In this document: piece by piece, positions 33,318-42,438 of the stretch
How the letters are laid out: each line of letters begins with the position of its first letter
Numbering within the stretch: position 1 is the first letter of the stretch
Source: Duncaniella sp.
Lineage (GTDB): Bacteria > Bacteroidota > Bacteroidia > Bacteroidales > Muribaculaceae
Assembly: GCA_029056055.1 (NCBI GenBank)
Contig: JAIDCC010000039.1
Location: 1-42,438 of the forward strand
Direction of reading: 5' to 3'
DNA length: 42,438 nt
Notes under the pieces: model-generated
Told to the model about the DNA's origin: nothing
What the model saw: only the letters and a program-made list of their open reading frames with translations
The model's database searches: none
Program-made: the position numbers and the translations under genes

Positions 33318-33651
33318 GACGGTTATACGTGTTTTGATGATTAAGATTCTATCTGTGTCGCCGCAAAGTTAACTATTAAATTTCTAAACACCAAACCTTT
33401 CCGACATAAATTTTACAAATTTCACGAAATCGCGCCCTCAGCCTCTTCAAAGCCCTCCGCTCGCCGCCTCGCTTTGACCGGTCTCCCCTGCCGCCGCAGC
33501 GCAATGCCACTCTTTTTCAGCCCGCGTGGCAATAATTCGCGCGCGACAGCGTTATTATTCATGCCGAGGTGTGTGCTGCCGGACACCGCTTCGCCCCTAT
33601 CACTTCTCATCTTCACTTTCATTCCGGTCTTCCATACCCTCTGTCACAACC
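33318..33651. other. Divergent intergenic region between the LruC gene and ruvA
   Basis: The first 80 bases hold the LruC promoter. The remaining about 250 bases before ruvA contain no convincing gene, hairpin or consensus plus-strand promoter. The open frame of ruvA extends upstream through this stretch, but without RuvA-like sequence. Confidence 0.6.
33364..33395 (-). promoter_or_regulatory. Promoter for the LruC gene (TTTG-N20-TAACTTTG)
   Basis: On the minus strand a -33 TTTG (plus 33392-33395) and a -7 TAACTTTG (plus 33364-33371) have a 20-base spacer. The predicted start is near 33358, about 40 bases before the start codon. Confidence 0.75.
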
Positions 33652-34260
33652 ATGCTCGAATACATATCCGGACCGATAGCCACCCTCACCCCCGCCTACG
33701 CCGTAATCGAGGCCGGGGGGCTCGGCTACATGGCCACCATTTCGGTCAATTCGTTCAACGACCTCTCCAACAGTCAGGGCGCGGTCAAGCTCTACGTCCA
33801 CGAGGTGATTCGCGACGACGCCCACCTGCTCTATGGCTTCACCTCCGAGGCCGAGCGCGAGATGTTCCGCCTGCTCATCGGCGTGTCGGGCGTAGGCTCC
33901 ACCACCGCCATCCTCATCCTTTCGGGCCTCTCTGTGGCCCAGCTCGAAGAGGTAATCCGCTCCGGCGAACACGCGCGCCTCAAATCGGTCAAGGGCATAG
34001 GCACCAAGACCGCCCAGCGCATCATCGTCGACCTCAAAGACCGCATCAAGCCGGCACTCCCCGGCGCTCCCGGCTCGGAGACCGCTCCCGCCGGCGCAGC
34101 CCCCGCAGGGCGCACCGCCGACTTCGACGACGCTCTCGCCGCCATGCTGGCCCTCGGCTTCCCGAAACCTGCCGCCACGAAGGCTCTGCTGCGGGTGTTT
34201 GATTCCGACCCCGCCGTCAAGGTGGGCGATGCCGTCAAGAAAGCCATCGCCTTAATGTAA
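33652..34260 (+). CDS. ruvA: Holliday junction branch migration protein RuvA
   Basis: This DNA-binding tetramer holds Holliday junctions and recruits the RuvB motor. The start is at the ATG 33652 (MLEYISGPIATLTP), the conserved RuvA N-terminus; the open frame upstream is not RuvA-like. The 202 residues show domain I (1-63), two helix-hairpin-helix motifs (LLIGVSGVGSTTA and LKSVKGIGTKTAQ), a Pro/Ala linker (about 140-158) and the C-terminal RuvB-contacting domain (DDALAAMLALGF onward). It lies 20 bases before sprA, an adjacency I recall as common in Bacteroidota. Confidence 0.96.
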   Translation: MLEYISGPIATLTPAYAVIEAGGLGYMATISVNSFNDLSNSQGAVKLYVHEVIRDDAHLLYGFTSEAEREMFRLLIGVSGVGSTTAILILSGLSVAQLEEVIRSGEHARLKSVKGIGTKTAQRIIVDLKDRIKPALPGAPGSETAPAGAAPAGRTADFDDALAAMLALGFPKPAATKALLRVFDSDPAVKVGDAVKKAIALM

Positions 34261-34280
34261 CCACCCCTCTACCTCAGGCC

Positions 34281-37200
34281 TTGACACTGCCCTCGCTCAC
34301 ATATCGTCTGCCCCTCGCCCTGCTTGCCGTCGTGATGTTTGCCGTCGCGTCGGCTTTCGGCGTGTCCGCACAGCAGACCTCCGGAGGCTTTGTCACACCC
34401 GGCTTCACTCCCCCCGCCACGGTCATCTCGTCGCAGCCGCTCGTCAGCGCGGCCGACTCGGTAATGATGCCCTGGCCCGTGGCCAACGCCATCCCGCAGA
34501 GCTACGAAGACCTCATGCAGGCAGAGTATGCCGCCGACCTCGCCTCGCCCTCAAACATCCGCACCGTCGTAGACTTCGACCCCTCGCTCGGCTTCTACGT
34601 GGTGCGCACCCTCCTGGGCGACCGCGACGTCACCACTCCGTTCTATCTCACTCAGGCGCAATACAACGCCTGGCAAAACCGCCTCTCGATGCAGCGCTAC
34701 CTGCGCGAGCGCAATTCGGCCGCGGCCAAGGGCGAGAAAGACAAGGAGCCGTTCAACATCCTCGACATGAACTTCGCCCTCGGTCCCCTCGACAAGATTT
34801 TCGGCCCGGGCGGCGTAAGCCTCAAGACCCAGGGACAGGTGACGATTCAGATGGGTGTCAAGTCAAACAAGACCGACAATCCCGCCCTCTCGCTCGAATC
34901 GCGCCGCCACACCTATTTCGATTTCGACCAGAAAATCCAGGCCACCGTCCAGGCCGGCGTCGGCACGCGCATGAAGTTCAACATGACCTACAACACCGAC
35001 GCCACGTTCGACTTCGACTCGAAGAACATCAAACTCGCCTACGACGGCGAGGAAGACGACATCGTCAAGCAAATCGAGGCGGGCAACGTGTCGATGACCA
35101 CCGGCTCGTCGCTCATCCGCGGCTCGACGGCTCTCTTCGGCATCAAGACCAAGCTCCAGTTTGGCAAACTCACCGCCACGGCTCTCATCTCGCAGCAAAA
35201 TTCGCAGTCTACCTCGGTCAGCTCGAAAGGCGGCGCGCAGACCACCGATTTCTCCGTCCGCGCCGACGAGTATGACCAGAACCGCCACTTCTTCCTGGCC
35301 CACTACTTCCGCGACAATTACGACCGCTTCGCCTCGAAGCTCCCCTTCGTCTCGTCGGGCATCAAAATCACGCGCATCGAAGTGTGGATTACCAACAAGA
35401 ACTCCAACTTCGAGCAAGCGCGCAACTTCGTGGGCTTCGCCGACATCGGCGAGGCCTCGCGCCTCACGTCGTCCTACTGGCAGCCCGACCCTTCGGTCAT
35501 CGTGCCCTCCAACCTCTCGAACAACCTCCTCGCCGTCATCAAGGCCGACTATCCCGGCGCGCGTCAAATCAACACCGTGACGCAGGCGCTCGCCCCCCTC
35601 GCGGCCATGGGCATCGAGGGCGGACGCGACTACGAGAAAGTCGAGTCGGCCCGCCTGCTCTCGTCGTCGGAGTACACCCTCAACTCAACCCTCGGTTACA
35701 TTTCGCTCAAAAGCGCCCTCAACAGCGACGAGGTGCTCGCCGTGGCCTACGAATACACCTACAACGGCAAGGCCTACCAGGTGGGCGAGTTCTCGGCCGA
35801 CATCACGCAGACCGACCAGAGCCTCTACCTCAAGATGCTCAAGTCTACCACCATCGACCCCCGCACGCCAGCGTGGGACCTCATGATGAAAAACGTCTAC
35901 CCCCTGGGGGCCTACCAGGTGCAGAAGTCAAACTTCCGCCTCAACATCAAATATCTCTCCGACACCACAGGCACCGAAATCAACTACCTGCCCGTGCCCT
36001 CCATCGCCAATCAGCCGCTGCTTCAGGTGATGGGGCTCGACCGCATCGACTCAAACGAGGCCTCAAACCCCGACGGTTTCTTCGACTTCATCGAGGGCTA
36101 CACCATCCTCGCCTCGCAGGGCAAGGTGATTTTCCCCGTGGTCGAACCGTTCGGCAGCCACCTCGCCGAGAAAATCGGCGACCCCGTGCTGGCCGAACGC
36201 TATTGCTACAACGAGCTCTACGACTCTACGCTCATCGTGGCCCGCCAGTTTGCCGACAAAAACAAATTTGTCCTTGCAGGTCGCTACCAGGCTTCGTCGG
36301 GCTCGCAGATTCGCCTCAACGCCATGAACGTGCCCCGAGGGTCGGTGGTGGTGATGGCCGGCGGCGTGCCCCTCACCGAAAACGCCGACTACACCGTCGA
36401 TTATGCCATGGGCATCGTCACCATCACCAACCAGAGCATCATCGACTCGGGCCAAAGCATCTCGGTCACCCTCGAAAACCAGAGCCTCTACTCCACACAG
36501 CGCAAGACCCTCCTCGGCCTCGACCTCAACTACAAGTTTAACAAAGACTTCGAGTTGGGCGCCACGGTCATGCACTTCTCCGAGAAGGCACTCACCGAAA
36601 AGGTCAACATCGGCGACGAAGTGGTCAATAATACAATGTGGGGACTCAACCTGCGCTACAACACCCGCTTCATGTGGCTCACGAACCTCCTCAACAAAAT
36701 CCCCACGGTCAACGCCACCCAGCCCTCCACCCTCAGCGTGCAGGCCGAGTTTGCCCAGCTCGTCCCTCACTCGGGCAAATCGGGCTCTACCAAGGGGTCG
36801 AGCTACGTCGACGACTTCGAATCAACCCAGACCGGCATCGACCTCCGCTCCCCCTACTCGTGGAACCTCGCCTCGACACCCTACGACCCGTCGCCCACCG
36901 CGCTCTTCCCCGAAGCCGCCCTCTCAAACAATGTGGACTACGGCAAAAACCGCGCCCTCATCAACTGGTATTTCATCGACCGTATGTTTACCATACGCAA
37001 TTCGTCGCTCTGCCCCGCCTACATCAAAAACGACCCCGCGCAGGTCAACAACCCCTACATCCGTGAGGTCACGAGCCGCGAAATCTTCCCCGGGCGCCAG
37101 CTCACCTACGGCGAAAGCAACACCATCCAGACGCTCAACCTCTCGTTCTACCCCACCGAGCGCGGCCCCTACAACCTCGACGCCACAAACATCGACCGCG

Positions 37201-40200
37201 ACGGCTCGCTCCTCAACCCCGAGCGCCGCTGGGGCGGCATCATGCGCAAGATGGACAATCCCAACTTCGAGGCCACCAACATCGAATACGTGCAGTTCTG
37301 GATGCTCGACCCCTTCCTCGACCCCGACGCTGACAACCGCGACGGCGGCGACCTCTACCTCAACTTCGGCGAGGTGAGCGAGGACATCCTCAAAGACGGA
37401 CTCAAGAGCTACGAAAACGGCATACCCGTCGACGGTGACGACCGCTTCATGGAAGAAACGGTCTGGGGACGTGTGTCTACCCAGAACTCCCTCACCTACG
37501 CCTTCGACAACAATTCCTCGTCGCGCCCCGTGCAGGACGTCGGCTTCGACGGTCTCGTCAACGAAGACGAATTCTCCTTCTCTTCCTACGCCGACTATCT
37601 CACCGCCCTCCGCACCAAGCTCTCGCCCGATGCGATAGGCCGCATGGAGGCCGACGCCTTCTCGCCCTTCAACGACCCCGCCGGCGACAACTATCACTTC
37701 TTCCGCGGCTACGACTACGACGAGCAGCGCCTCGGTGTGCTCGAACGCTACAAACGCTACAACGGCGTGGAGGGCAACTCCCTCTCGCCCGAGACGGCCC
37801 CCGACGCGCTCTACCAGTCGTCGCGCTCCACCCCCGACGTCGAAGACATCAATCAGGACAACACCCTCAACGAATACGAACGCTACTATCAGTATCGCGT
37901 CTCAATCCGTCCCGCCGACCTCGAAGTGGGCAAAAACTTCATCACCGACAAGCAGGTGAGCATCGTGGCCAACAACGACGGCTCCACCCAGGAAGTCGTC
38001 TGGTATCAGTTCAAGGTGCCCCTCGCGGCCTACGAGAAGAAAGTGGGCTCTATCAACGACTTCTCTACCATTCGCTTCGCCCGAATGTTCATGACCGGTT
38101 TCCGCGCGCCCACCCACCTGCGTTTCGCCACATTCGAACTCGTCAAGGGTGAATGGCGCCCCTACCAGTTCAACCTCAACAACCGCGGCGACTCTCCCGC
38201 CGAGGGCACTCTCGACGTCGGCGTGGTCAACATCGAAGAAAACGCCGACCGCGAGCCGGTCAACTACGTCCTTCCCCCGGGTGTCACCCGCATCACCGAC
38301 CCCGGACAGAGCCAGATTGTGCAGCTCAACGAGCAGTCGATGTCGCTCAAGGTTGAAGACCTCCGCGCCGGCGACGCCCGCGGTGTCTACAAAAACACCC
38401 TCCTCGACCTGCGCAACTACAAGCGCCTCCAGATGTGGGTTCACGCCGAGCGCCTCATCGACGATGCCACAAACCTGCGCAACGGCGAGCTCTCCGTATT
38501 CATCCGCCTCGGCTCCGACGTCAAGGCCAACTACTATGAATACGAAGTGCCCCTCGAACTCACTCCCTTCAAGCACTACGACGACGATGCCGCCGGACGC
38601 GCCGCCGTCTGGCCCCGAGAAAACTACCTCGACTTCGCCCTTCAGAGCCTCGTCGACCTCAAGAAGGAGCGCAACCGCGCCAAAAACGAAAATCAGCCCG
38701 GCGTGGGCTACGGGGTGGTCTTCACCGGTCGCGACCCCGCCAACGAACGAAACCGCATCAGCGTCATCGGCAACCCCTCGCTCTCCGACGTGCGCGTCAT
38801 GCTCATCGGCGTGCGCAACAACTCCGCACATACCAAAGACGGCATCGTATGGGTCAACGAGCTAAAGGTCACCGACTTCAACAACGAGGGCGGCTGGGCC
38901 GCCAAGGCCAACGTCAACCTCGCGCTCTCCGACGTGGCCACCTTCAACGTGGCCGGGCACGTCGAGACCGCCGGCTTCGGCAGCGTAGACCAGCCGCTCA
39001 ACTCACGCCGCCTCGACGACTACCGTCAGCTCAACTTCGCCATGCAGGTTGATGCCGGCCGCTTCCTCCCCGAGAAAGCCAAGCTCCGCGCCCCAATCTA
39101 CTACTCCTACTCCGAAGAGGTCACCACCCCCAAATACAACCCCCTCGACCAGGACGTAGAGCTGAAAGACGCTCTCGACGCCTGCACCACGCAGGCGCAG
39201 CGCGATTCTATCAACAATTTCGCCATCGAGCGCTCCACCGTCAAGAGTTTCTCCATCTCAGGCCTGAAGTTCGACGTCAAGTCGAAAAACCCCATGCCCT
39301 GGGACCCCGCCAACTTCACCCTTAATTTCTCGTTCAACAAGCAGCACAAGAACGACCCCAACACCGAGTACGAGAACACCAACGACTACCGCGGCTCTCT
39401 GCAATACTCCTACACCCCCTTCCTCAAGGGGGTGCGTCCCTTCGCATTCATCAAGAGCAAGAGCAAACACCTCAAGTTCTTCAAGGAATGGGAGTTCAAC
39501 TACGCGCCATCCAACATCTCGTTCCTCACCAACATCTCGCGCTACTACTACGAGCTCCAGACCCGCTCCGAAGTCGACCAGGATTTCCAGCTCCCCGTCT
39601 CGGTCAGCAAAAACTTCATCTGGGACCGCCAGCTCTCGCTGACGTGGAACCTCACCAAATCGCTCACGGCCACTTTCCAGAGCAACACCTCGGCGCGCAT
39701 CGAAGAGACAATGGGCGCCGTCAACCGCCGTCTCTTCCCCGACGAATACAAGCAGTGGAAAGACACCGTCCTCCAGAGCCTCCTCCACCTCGGCACGCCC
39801 TGGAGCTACAACCAGACTTTCACCGCCAACTACCGCGCCCCCTTCTCGCGCATTCCCGCCATCGACTTCCTCACCGCAACGGCCACCTACAACGCCACCT
39901 ACCGCTGGGACCGAGGCGCCGAGGTAGACGGCATCTCGATGGGCAACTCCATCGCCAACCAGGCCACGTTCAACACCGACGGCCGCATCAACTTCGAGAC
40001 CCTCTACAACAAATGGGGCTGGGCCAAGAAGGTCAACCAGCGTTTCTCGACCCGGCGCGCCGCGGCCGCGGCCAAAAAGCCCAAGAAGTTTGAACGCACT
40101 TTCACTCTGCGCCCCGACACCACCCTCGAAATCCGCCACAACCTGCGCACCACCCGCGTCAAGGTCACTGCCACCGACACCAAGGGTGTCCCCTTCCGCG

Positions 40201-41741
40201 TCACACACAAGGTAGTCGACCCCAACAACATCACCATCCTCACGCGCGGCGACCAAAACATCAAATTCACCATTGAGGAAATCATCAAGGAAGACCGCAC
40301 GTTCTGGCAGAACTTCTCGGAGTATGCCGGCCGCTTCATCATGTCGCCCCGCTCCGCCTCCGTGCGCTATCGCGACACCCGCTCCATGTCGCTCCCCCTC
40401 TTCCGCCCCAACATCGGCGCCGCCTTCGGCCAGTCGGCCGCTTTCGGCCCCCTCTCGCCCGGCCTTGACTTCGCTTTCGGTTTCGCCGGCAGCGACTACA
40501 TCGACAAAGCCCTCTCGCGTGGCTGGCTCATCACCGACGACGGACAGACTTCGCCCGCCATCTCTACCCACGGCCACGAACTCAACATCGAGCTGAACCT
40601 CGAACCCATCCGCGGCCTCAAAATCCAGCTCACCACCAACCGCACCGACAATCGCACGCAGTCCACTCAGTTCATGTATGAAGGAATGCCCACTTCCCTC
40701 TCCGGCTCCTACACCAAGACCCACGTGGCGCTGCGCACCGCCCTGCGTCGCTTCAGCGCCGACGACGGATACGCCTCCGACGCTTTCACGCAGTTCCTCG
40801 ACAACATCCCCGTCATCGCCTCGCGCATCGAGCAGCAATATGCCGGCGCGCTCTACCCCACCACAGGCTCCTTCGCCGACAACATCCATGCCGGGCAGCC
40901 CTTCAACCCCGAGATAGGCACCATCAGCCCCACTTCGCCCGACGTCCTCATCCCCGCTTTCATCGCCGCCTATACCGGCACCGATGCCAAGCGCCAATAC
41001 CTCACGCCCTTCCCCTCGTTCCGCTTCGCCCTCCCCAACTGGCGCATCACCTACGACGGCCTCATCCAGATAGGCAATCTCAAAAACATCTTCAAGACCT
41101 TCACCCTCTCGCACGCCTACCAGTGCACCTACTCCGTAGGCTCCTACGGCTCGTTCCTCAACTGGCAGGCCGCGCCCAACAACCCCTCGCTCGGTTTCAC
41201 TCTCGACGAACTCTCAGGCTCGCCCGTCCCCTCGTCGCTCTACAACATCTCGTCGGTAGCCATCACCGAGAAATTCGCCCCCCTCATCGGTGCCTCCGTC
41301 ACTCTCAAAAATGAAATGACCATCTCAGCCGAATATCGCAACTCGCGCACCCTCACCCTCAACACCTCGGCCGGACAGATAGTGGAAGCCGGACAGACAG
41401 GTCTCAAATTCGGCCTCGGTTACAAAATCATCGGCTTCAACACCGTCCTCAAGATGAAAGGCTCCGGCCACGGCATTTCAAACGACCTCACCCTCAACGC
41501 CGACTTCAACCTCTCCGAGACGCAGGCCCTAATCCGTCGCATCGAGACTGCCTACACTCAAGCCACCTCGGGCACCCGCTCTCTCAACATCAACGTCATG
41601 GCCAACTACGTCATGTCGCGACGCCTCACAATCGGCGCGTTCTTCGACCATCAGGTCAACACCCCCATCGTCTCCTCGACCGCCTTCCCCACATCATCCA
41701 CATCATTCGGCATCAACTTCAACCTTTCGCTCGCACGATGA
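34281..41741 (+). CDS. sprA: SprA/Sov, type 9 secretion system outer-membrane translocon
   Basis: This giant outer-membrane beta-barrel, 2486 residues, forms the protein-conducting channel of the type 9 secretion system. The size matches SprA of Flavobacterium and Sov of Porphyromonas. The start appears to be a TTG at 34281, since it supplies a full signal peptide (about 1-32: basic-hydrophobic, LPLALLAVVMFAVAS, then VSAQQ). The first in-frame ATG at 34338 would destroy that signal. The N-terminal region after about residue 170 includes FNILDMNFALGPLDKIFGPGG and GQVTIQMG, typical of SprA. Many strand-rich blocks follow up to the C-terminal barrel strand ending LSLAR. It ends in ATGA, overlapping the next gene. 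Other T9SS genes are not in this window. Confidence 0.93.
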   Translation: MTLPSLTYRLPLALLAVVMFAVASAFGVSAQQTSGGFVTPGFTPPATVISSQPLVSAADSVMMPWPVANAIPQSYEDLMQAEYAADLASPSNIRTVVDFDPSLGFYVVRTLLGDRDVTTPFYLTQAQYNAWQNRLSMQRYLRERNSAAAKGEKDKEPFNILDMNFALGPLDKIFGPGGVSLKTQGQVTIQMGVKSNKTDNPALSLESRRHTYFDFDQKIQATVQAGVGTRMKFNMTYNTDATFDFDSKNIKLAYDGEEDDIVKQIEAGNVSMTTGSSLIRGSTALFGIKTKLQFGKLTATALISQQNSQSTSVSSKGGAQTTDFSVRADEYDQNRHFFLAHYFRDNYDRFASKLPFVSSGIKITRIEVWITNKNSNFEQARNFVGFADIGEASRLTSSYWQPDPSVIVPSNLSNNLLAVIKADYPGARQINTVTQALAPLAAMGIEGGRDYEKVESARLLSSSEYTLNSTLGYISLKSALNSDEVLAVAYEYTYNGKAYQVGEFSADITQTDQSLYLKMLKSTTIDPRTPAWDLMMKNVYPLGAYQVQKSNFRLNIKYLSDTTGTEINYLPVPSIANQPLLQVMGLDRIDSNEASNPDGFFDFIEGYTILASQGKVIFPVVEPFGSHLAEKIGDPVLAERYCYNELYDSTLIVARQFADKNKFVLAGRYQASSGSQIRLNAMNVPRGSVVVMAGGVPLTENADYTVDYAMGIVTITNQSIIDSGQSISVTLENQSLYSTQRKTLLGLDLNYKFNKDFELGATVMHFSEKALTEKVNIGDEVVNNTMWGLNLRYNTRFMWLTNLLNKIPTVNATQPSTLSVQAEFAQLVPHSGKSGSTKGSSYVDDFESTQTGIDLRSPYSWNLASTPYDPSPTALFPEAALSNNVDYGKNRALINWYFIDRMFTIRNSSLCPAYIKNDPAQVNNPYIREVTSREIFPGRQLTYGESNTIQTLNLSFYPTERGPYNLDATNIDRDGSLLNPERRWGGIMRKMDNPNFEATNIEYVQFWMLDPFLDPDADNRDGGDLYLNFGEVSEDILKDGLKSYENGIPVDGDDRFMEETVWGRVSTQNSLTYAFDNNSSSRPVQDVGFDGLVNEDEFSFSSYADYLTALRTKLSPDAIGRMEADAFSPFNDPAGDNYHFFRGYDYDEQRLGVLERYKRYNGVEGNSLSPETAPDALYQSSRSTPDVEDINQDNTLNEYERYYQYRVSIRPADLEVGKNFITDKQVSIVANNDGSTQEVVWYQFKVPLAAYEKKVGSINDFSTIRFARMFMTGFRAPTHLRFATFELVKGEWRPYQFNLNNRGDSPAEGTLDVGVVNIEENADREPVNYVLPPGVTRITDPGQSQIVQLNEQSMSLKVEDLRAGDARGVYKNTLLDLRNYKRLQMWVHAERLIDDATNLRNGELSVFIRLGSDVKANYYEYEVPLELTPFKHYDDDAAGRAAVWPRENYLDFALQSLVDLKKERNRAKNENQPGVGYGVVFTGRDPANERNRISVIGNPSLSDVRVMLIGVRNNSAHTKDGIVWVNELKVTDFNNEGGWAAKANVNLALSDVATFNVAGHVETAGFGSVDQPLNSRRLDDYRQLNFAMQVDAGRFLPEKAKLRAPIYYSYSEEVTTPKYNPLDQDVELKDALDACTTQAQRDSINNFAIERSTVKSFSISGLKFDVKSKNPMPWDPANFTLNFSFNKQHKNDPNTEYENTNDYRGSLQYSYTPFLKGVRPFAFIKSKSKHLKFFKEWEFNYAPSNISFLTNISRYYYELQTRSEVDQDFQLPVSVSKNFIWDRQLSLTWNLTKSLTATFQSNTSARIEETMGAVNRRLFPDEYKQWKDTVLQSLLHLGTPWSYNQTFTANYRAPFSRIPAIDFLTATATYNATYRWDRGAEVDGISMGNSIANQATFNTDGRINFETLYNKWGWAKKVNQRFSTRRAAAAAKKPKKFERTFTLRPDTTLEIRHNLRTTRVKVTATDTKGVPFRVTHKVVDPNNITILTRGDQNIKFTIEEIIKEDRTFWQNFSEYAGRFIMSPRSASVRYRDTRSMSLPLFRPNIGAAFGQSAAFGPLSPGLDFAFGFAGSDYIDKALSRGWLITDDGQTSPAISTHGHELNIELNLEPIRGLKIQLTTNRTDNRTQSTQFMYEGMPTSLSGSYTKTHVALRTALRRFSADDGYASDAFTQFLDNIPVIASRIEQQYAGALYPTTGSFADNIHAGQPFNPEIGTISPTSPDVLIPAFIAAYTGTDAKRQYLTPFPSFRFALPNWRITYDGLIQIGNLKNIFKTFTLSHAYQCTYSVGSYGSFLNWQAAPNNPSLGFTLDELSGSPVPSSLYNISSVAITEKFAPLIGASVTLKNEMTISAEYRNSRTLTLNTSAGQIVEAGQTGLKFGLGYKIIGFNTVLKMKGSGHGISNDLTLNADFNLSETQALIRRIETAYTQATSGTRSLNINVMANYVMSRRLTIGAFFDHQVNTPIVSSTAFPTSSTSFGINFNLSLAR

Positions 41742-42438
41742 CCCCCAACACACTCCCCGAAATCCACCGCCTCACCTCACTCTCCGACCCCCTCGCAGCC
41801 CCCTACACATCACTCACCGAAGCACAACTGCGCTCCCGCCTCGACCCCGCGCGCGCGCTCTTCATAGCCGAAAGCCCCAAAGTCATCAACGTGGCCCTTG
41901 ACGCAGGCTACACACCCGTCAGCATCCTTTGCGAAGAACGCCACCTCACAGGCGACGCCGCCCCCATCATCACCCGTTGCCCCGGAATACAAATCATCAC
42001 CGGCTCGCGCGAACTCCTCGCCTCCCTCACCGGCTACACCCTCACACGCGGAGTGCTCTGCGCCATGCGCCGCCCCGCCCCGCGCCCCGTGGCCGACGTC
42101 ATCGCCGGCGCATCCACAATCTGCGTCATCGACTCCGTAGTCGACACCACCAACATCGGCGCAATCTTCCGCTCGGCCGCCGCACTCGGCATCGACGCAA
42201 TCCTCCTCACCCCAACATCATGCGACCCCCTCAACCGACGCTCAATCCGCGTCTCGATGGGCTCCGTCTTCCTCATCCCCTGGACATGGATTGACGCACC
42301 CCTCACCACACTCTCCACCCAAGGCTTCGCCACCATTGCCATGGCCCTCACCCCCGACTCCCTCCCCCAGCCCCACCCCAGGCGAGGGGGCAAAAGAGGC
42401 GAGGGCGGCCGCAAATGGGAGGTGGGTGGGGGGGGGGG
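41738..42438 (+). CDS. TrmH/SpoU-family RNA 2'-O-methyltransferase (3' end outside window)
   Basis: This is a SPOUT-class methyltransferase that probably modifies ribose in rRNA or tRNA using S-adenosylmethionine. It starts at the ATG overlapping the sprA stop by 4 bases. Residues 1-100 resemble the N-terminal substrate-binding domain (FIAESPKVINVALDAGY). SPOUT motif 1 is visible as TNIGAIFRSAAALGIDAI, followed by NRRSIRVSMGSVFLIPW. The next expected motif (LGTEGxGL-like) is missing: after about residue 205 the frame becomes low-complexity Pro/Arg/Gly (PHPRRGGKRGEGGRK) and then poly-G up to the window edge. Either a repeat inserts here, the gene is broken, or the contig end is unreliable. Confidence 0.75.
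   Translation, partial: MTPNTLPEIHRLTSLSDPLAAPYTSLTEAQLRSRLDPARALFIAESPKVINVALDAGYTPVSILCEERHLTGDAAPIITRCPGIQIITGSRELLASLTGYTLTRGVLCAMRRPAPRPVADVIAGASTICVIDSVVDTTNIGAIFRSAAALGIDAILLTPTSCDPLNRRSIRVSMGSVFLIPWTWIDAPLTTLSTQGFATIAMALTPDSLPQPHPRRGGKRGEGGRKWEVGGGG

Overview
The window looks like a chromosomal segment of a fairly GC-rich gut-type Bacteroidota, probably Bacteroidales and perhaps Muribaculaceae (family level is inference). The evidence is a full-length SprA/Sov-type type 9 secretion translocon next to ruvA, a LruC-domain lipoprotein, a CBM20-CBM20-GH77 glucanotransferase, and several promoters of the Bacteroidota form TTTG-N19/20-TAnnTTTG. No rRNA, tRNA or CRISPR array was seen.

Layout. 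1-3.9 kb (minus): an OmpA-like lipoprotein, phosphoglycerate kinase with its own promoter, and a udk-lptB pair with its own promoter. 4.0-4.5 kb (plus): rubrerythrin and a terminator. 4.7-10.5 kb (plus): a GDP-L-fucose operon (gmd, a FucP-like transporter, a nucleotidyltransferase fused to a GHMP-kinase-like domain, fcl, and an exported protein with a carboxypeptidase-regulatory-like domain). 10.5-14.15 kb: an AT-rich accessory island with an overlapping two-gene operon of unknown membrane-associated proteins, a perfect 25-bp hairpin, a convergent Abi/HEPN-type gene, and an orphan promoter followed at once by a terminator. 14.2-15.3 kb (minus): lpxB, divergent from 15.5-17.5 kb (plus), a glucosaminidase and a DbpA-like helicase. 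17.7-26.4 kb (minus): a seven-gene tripartite efflux and two-component cluster. 26.5-27.0 kb: palindromic repeats. 27.0-33.3 kb (minus): a malQ/DPE2-like enzyme and the LruC lipoprotein. 33.6-42.4 kb (plus): ruvA, sprA and a TrmH-family methyltransferase that runs off the window.

The best regulatory story is the efflux cluster. A sigma-54-like -24/-12 element with correct spacing lies just upstream of the adaptor gene, and an array of TGTCC/GGACA half-sites sits about 70-130 bp further upstream. The operon ends in an NtrC-type regulator carrying GAFTGA, and a histidine kinase with almost no periplasmic loop. A housekeeping-type promoter inside the end of tolC can supply the regulator and kinase on their own. 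The best candidates for undescribed biology are the two-gene membrane operon in the AT-rich island and the nucleotidyltransferase/degenerate-GHMP fusion inside the GDP-fucose operon.
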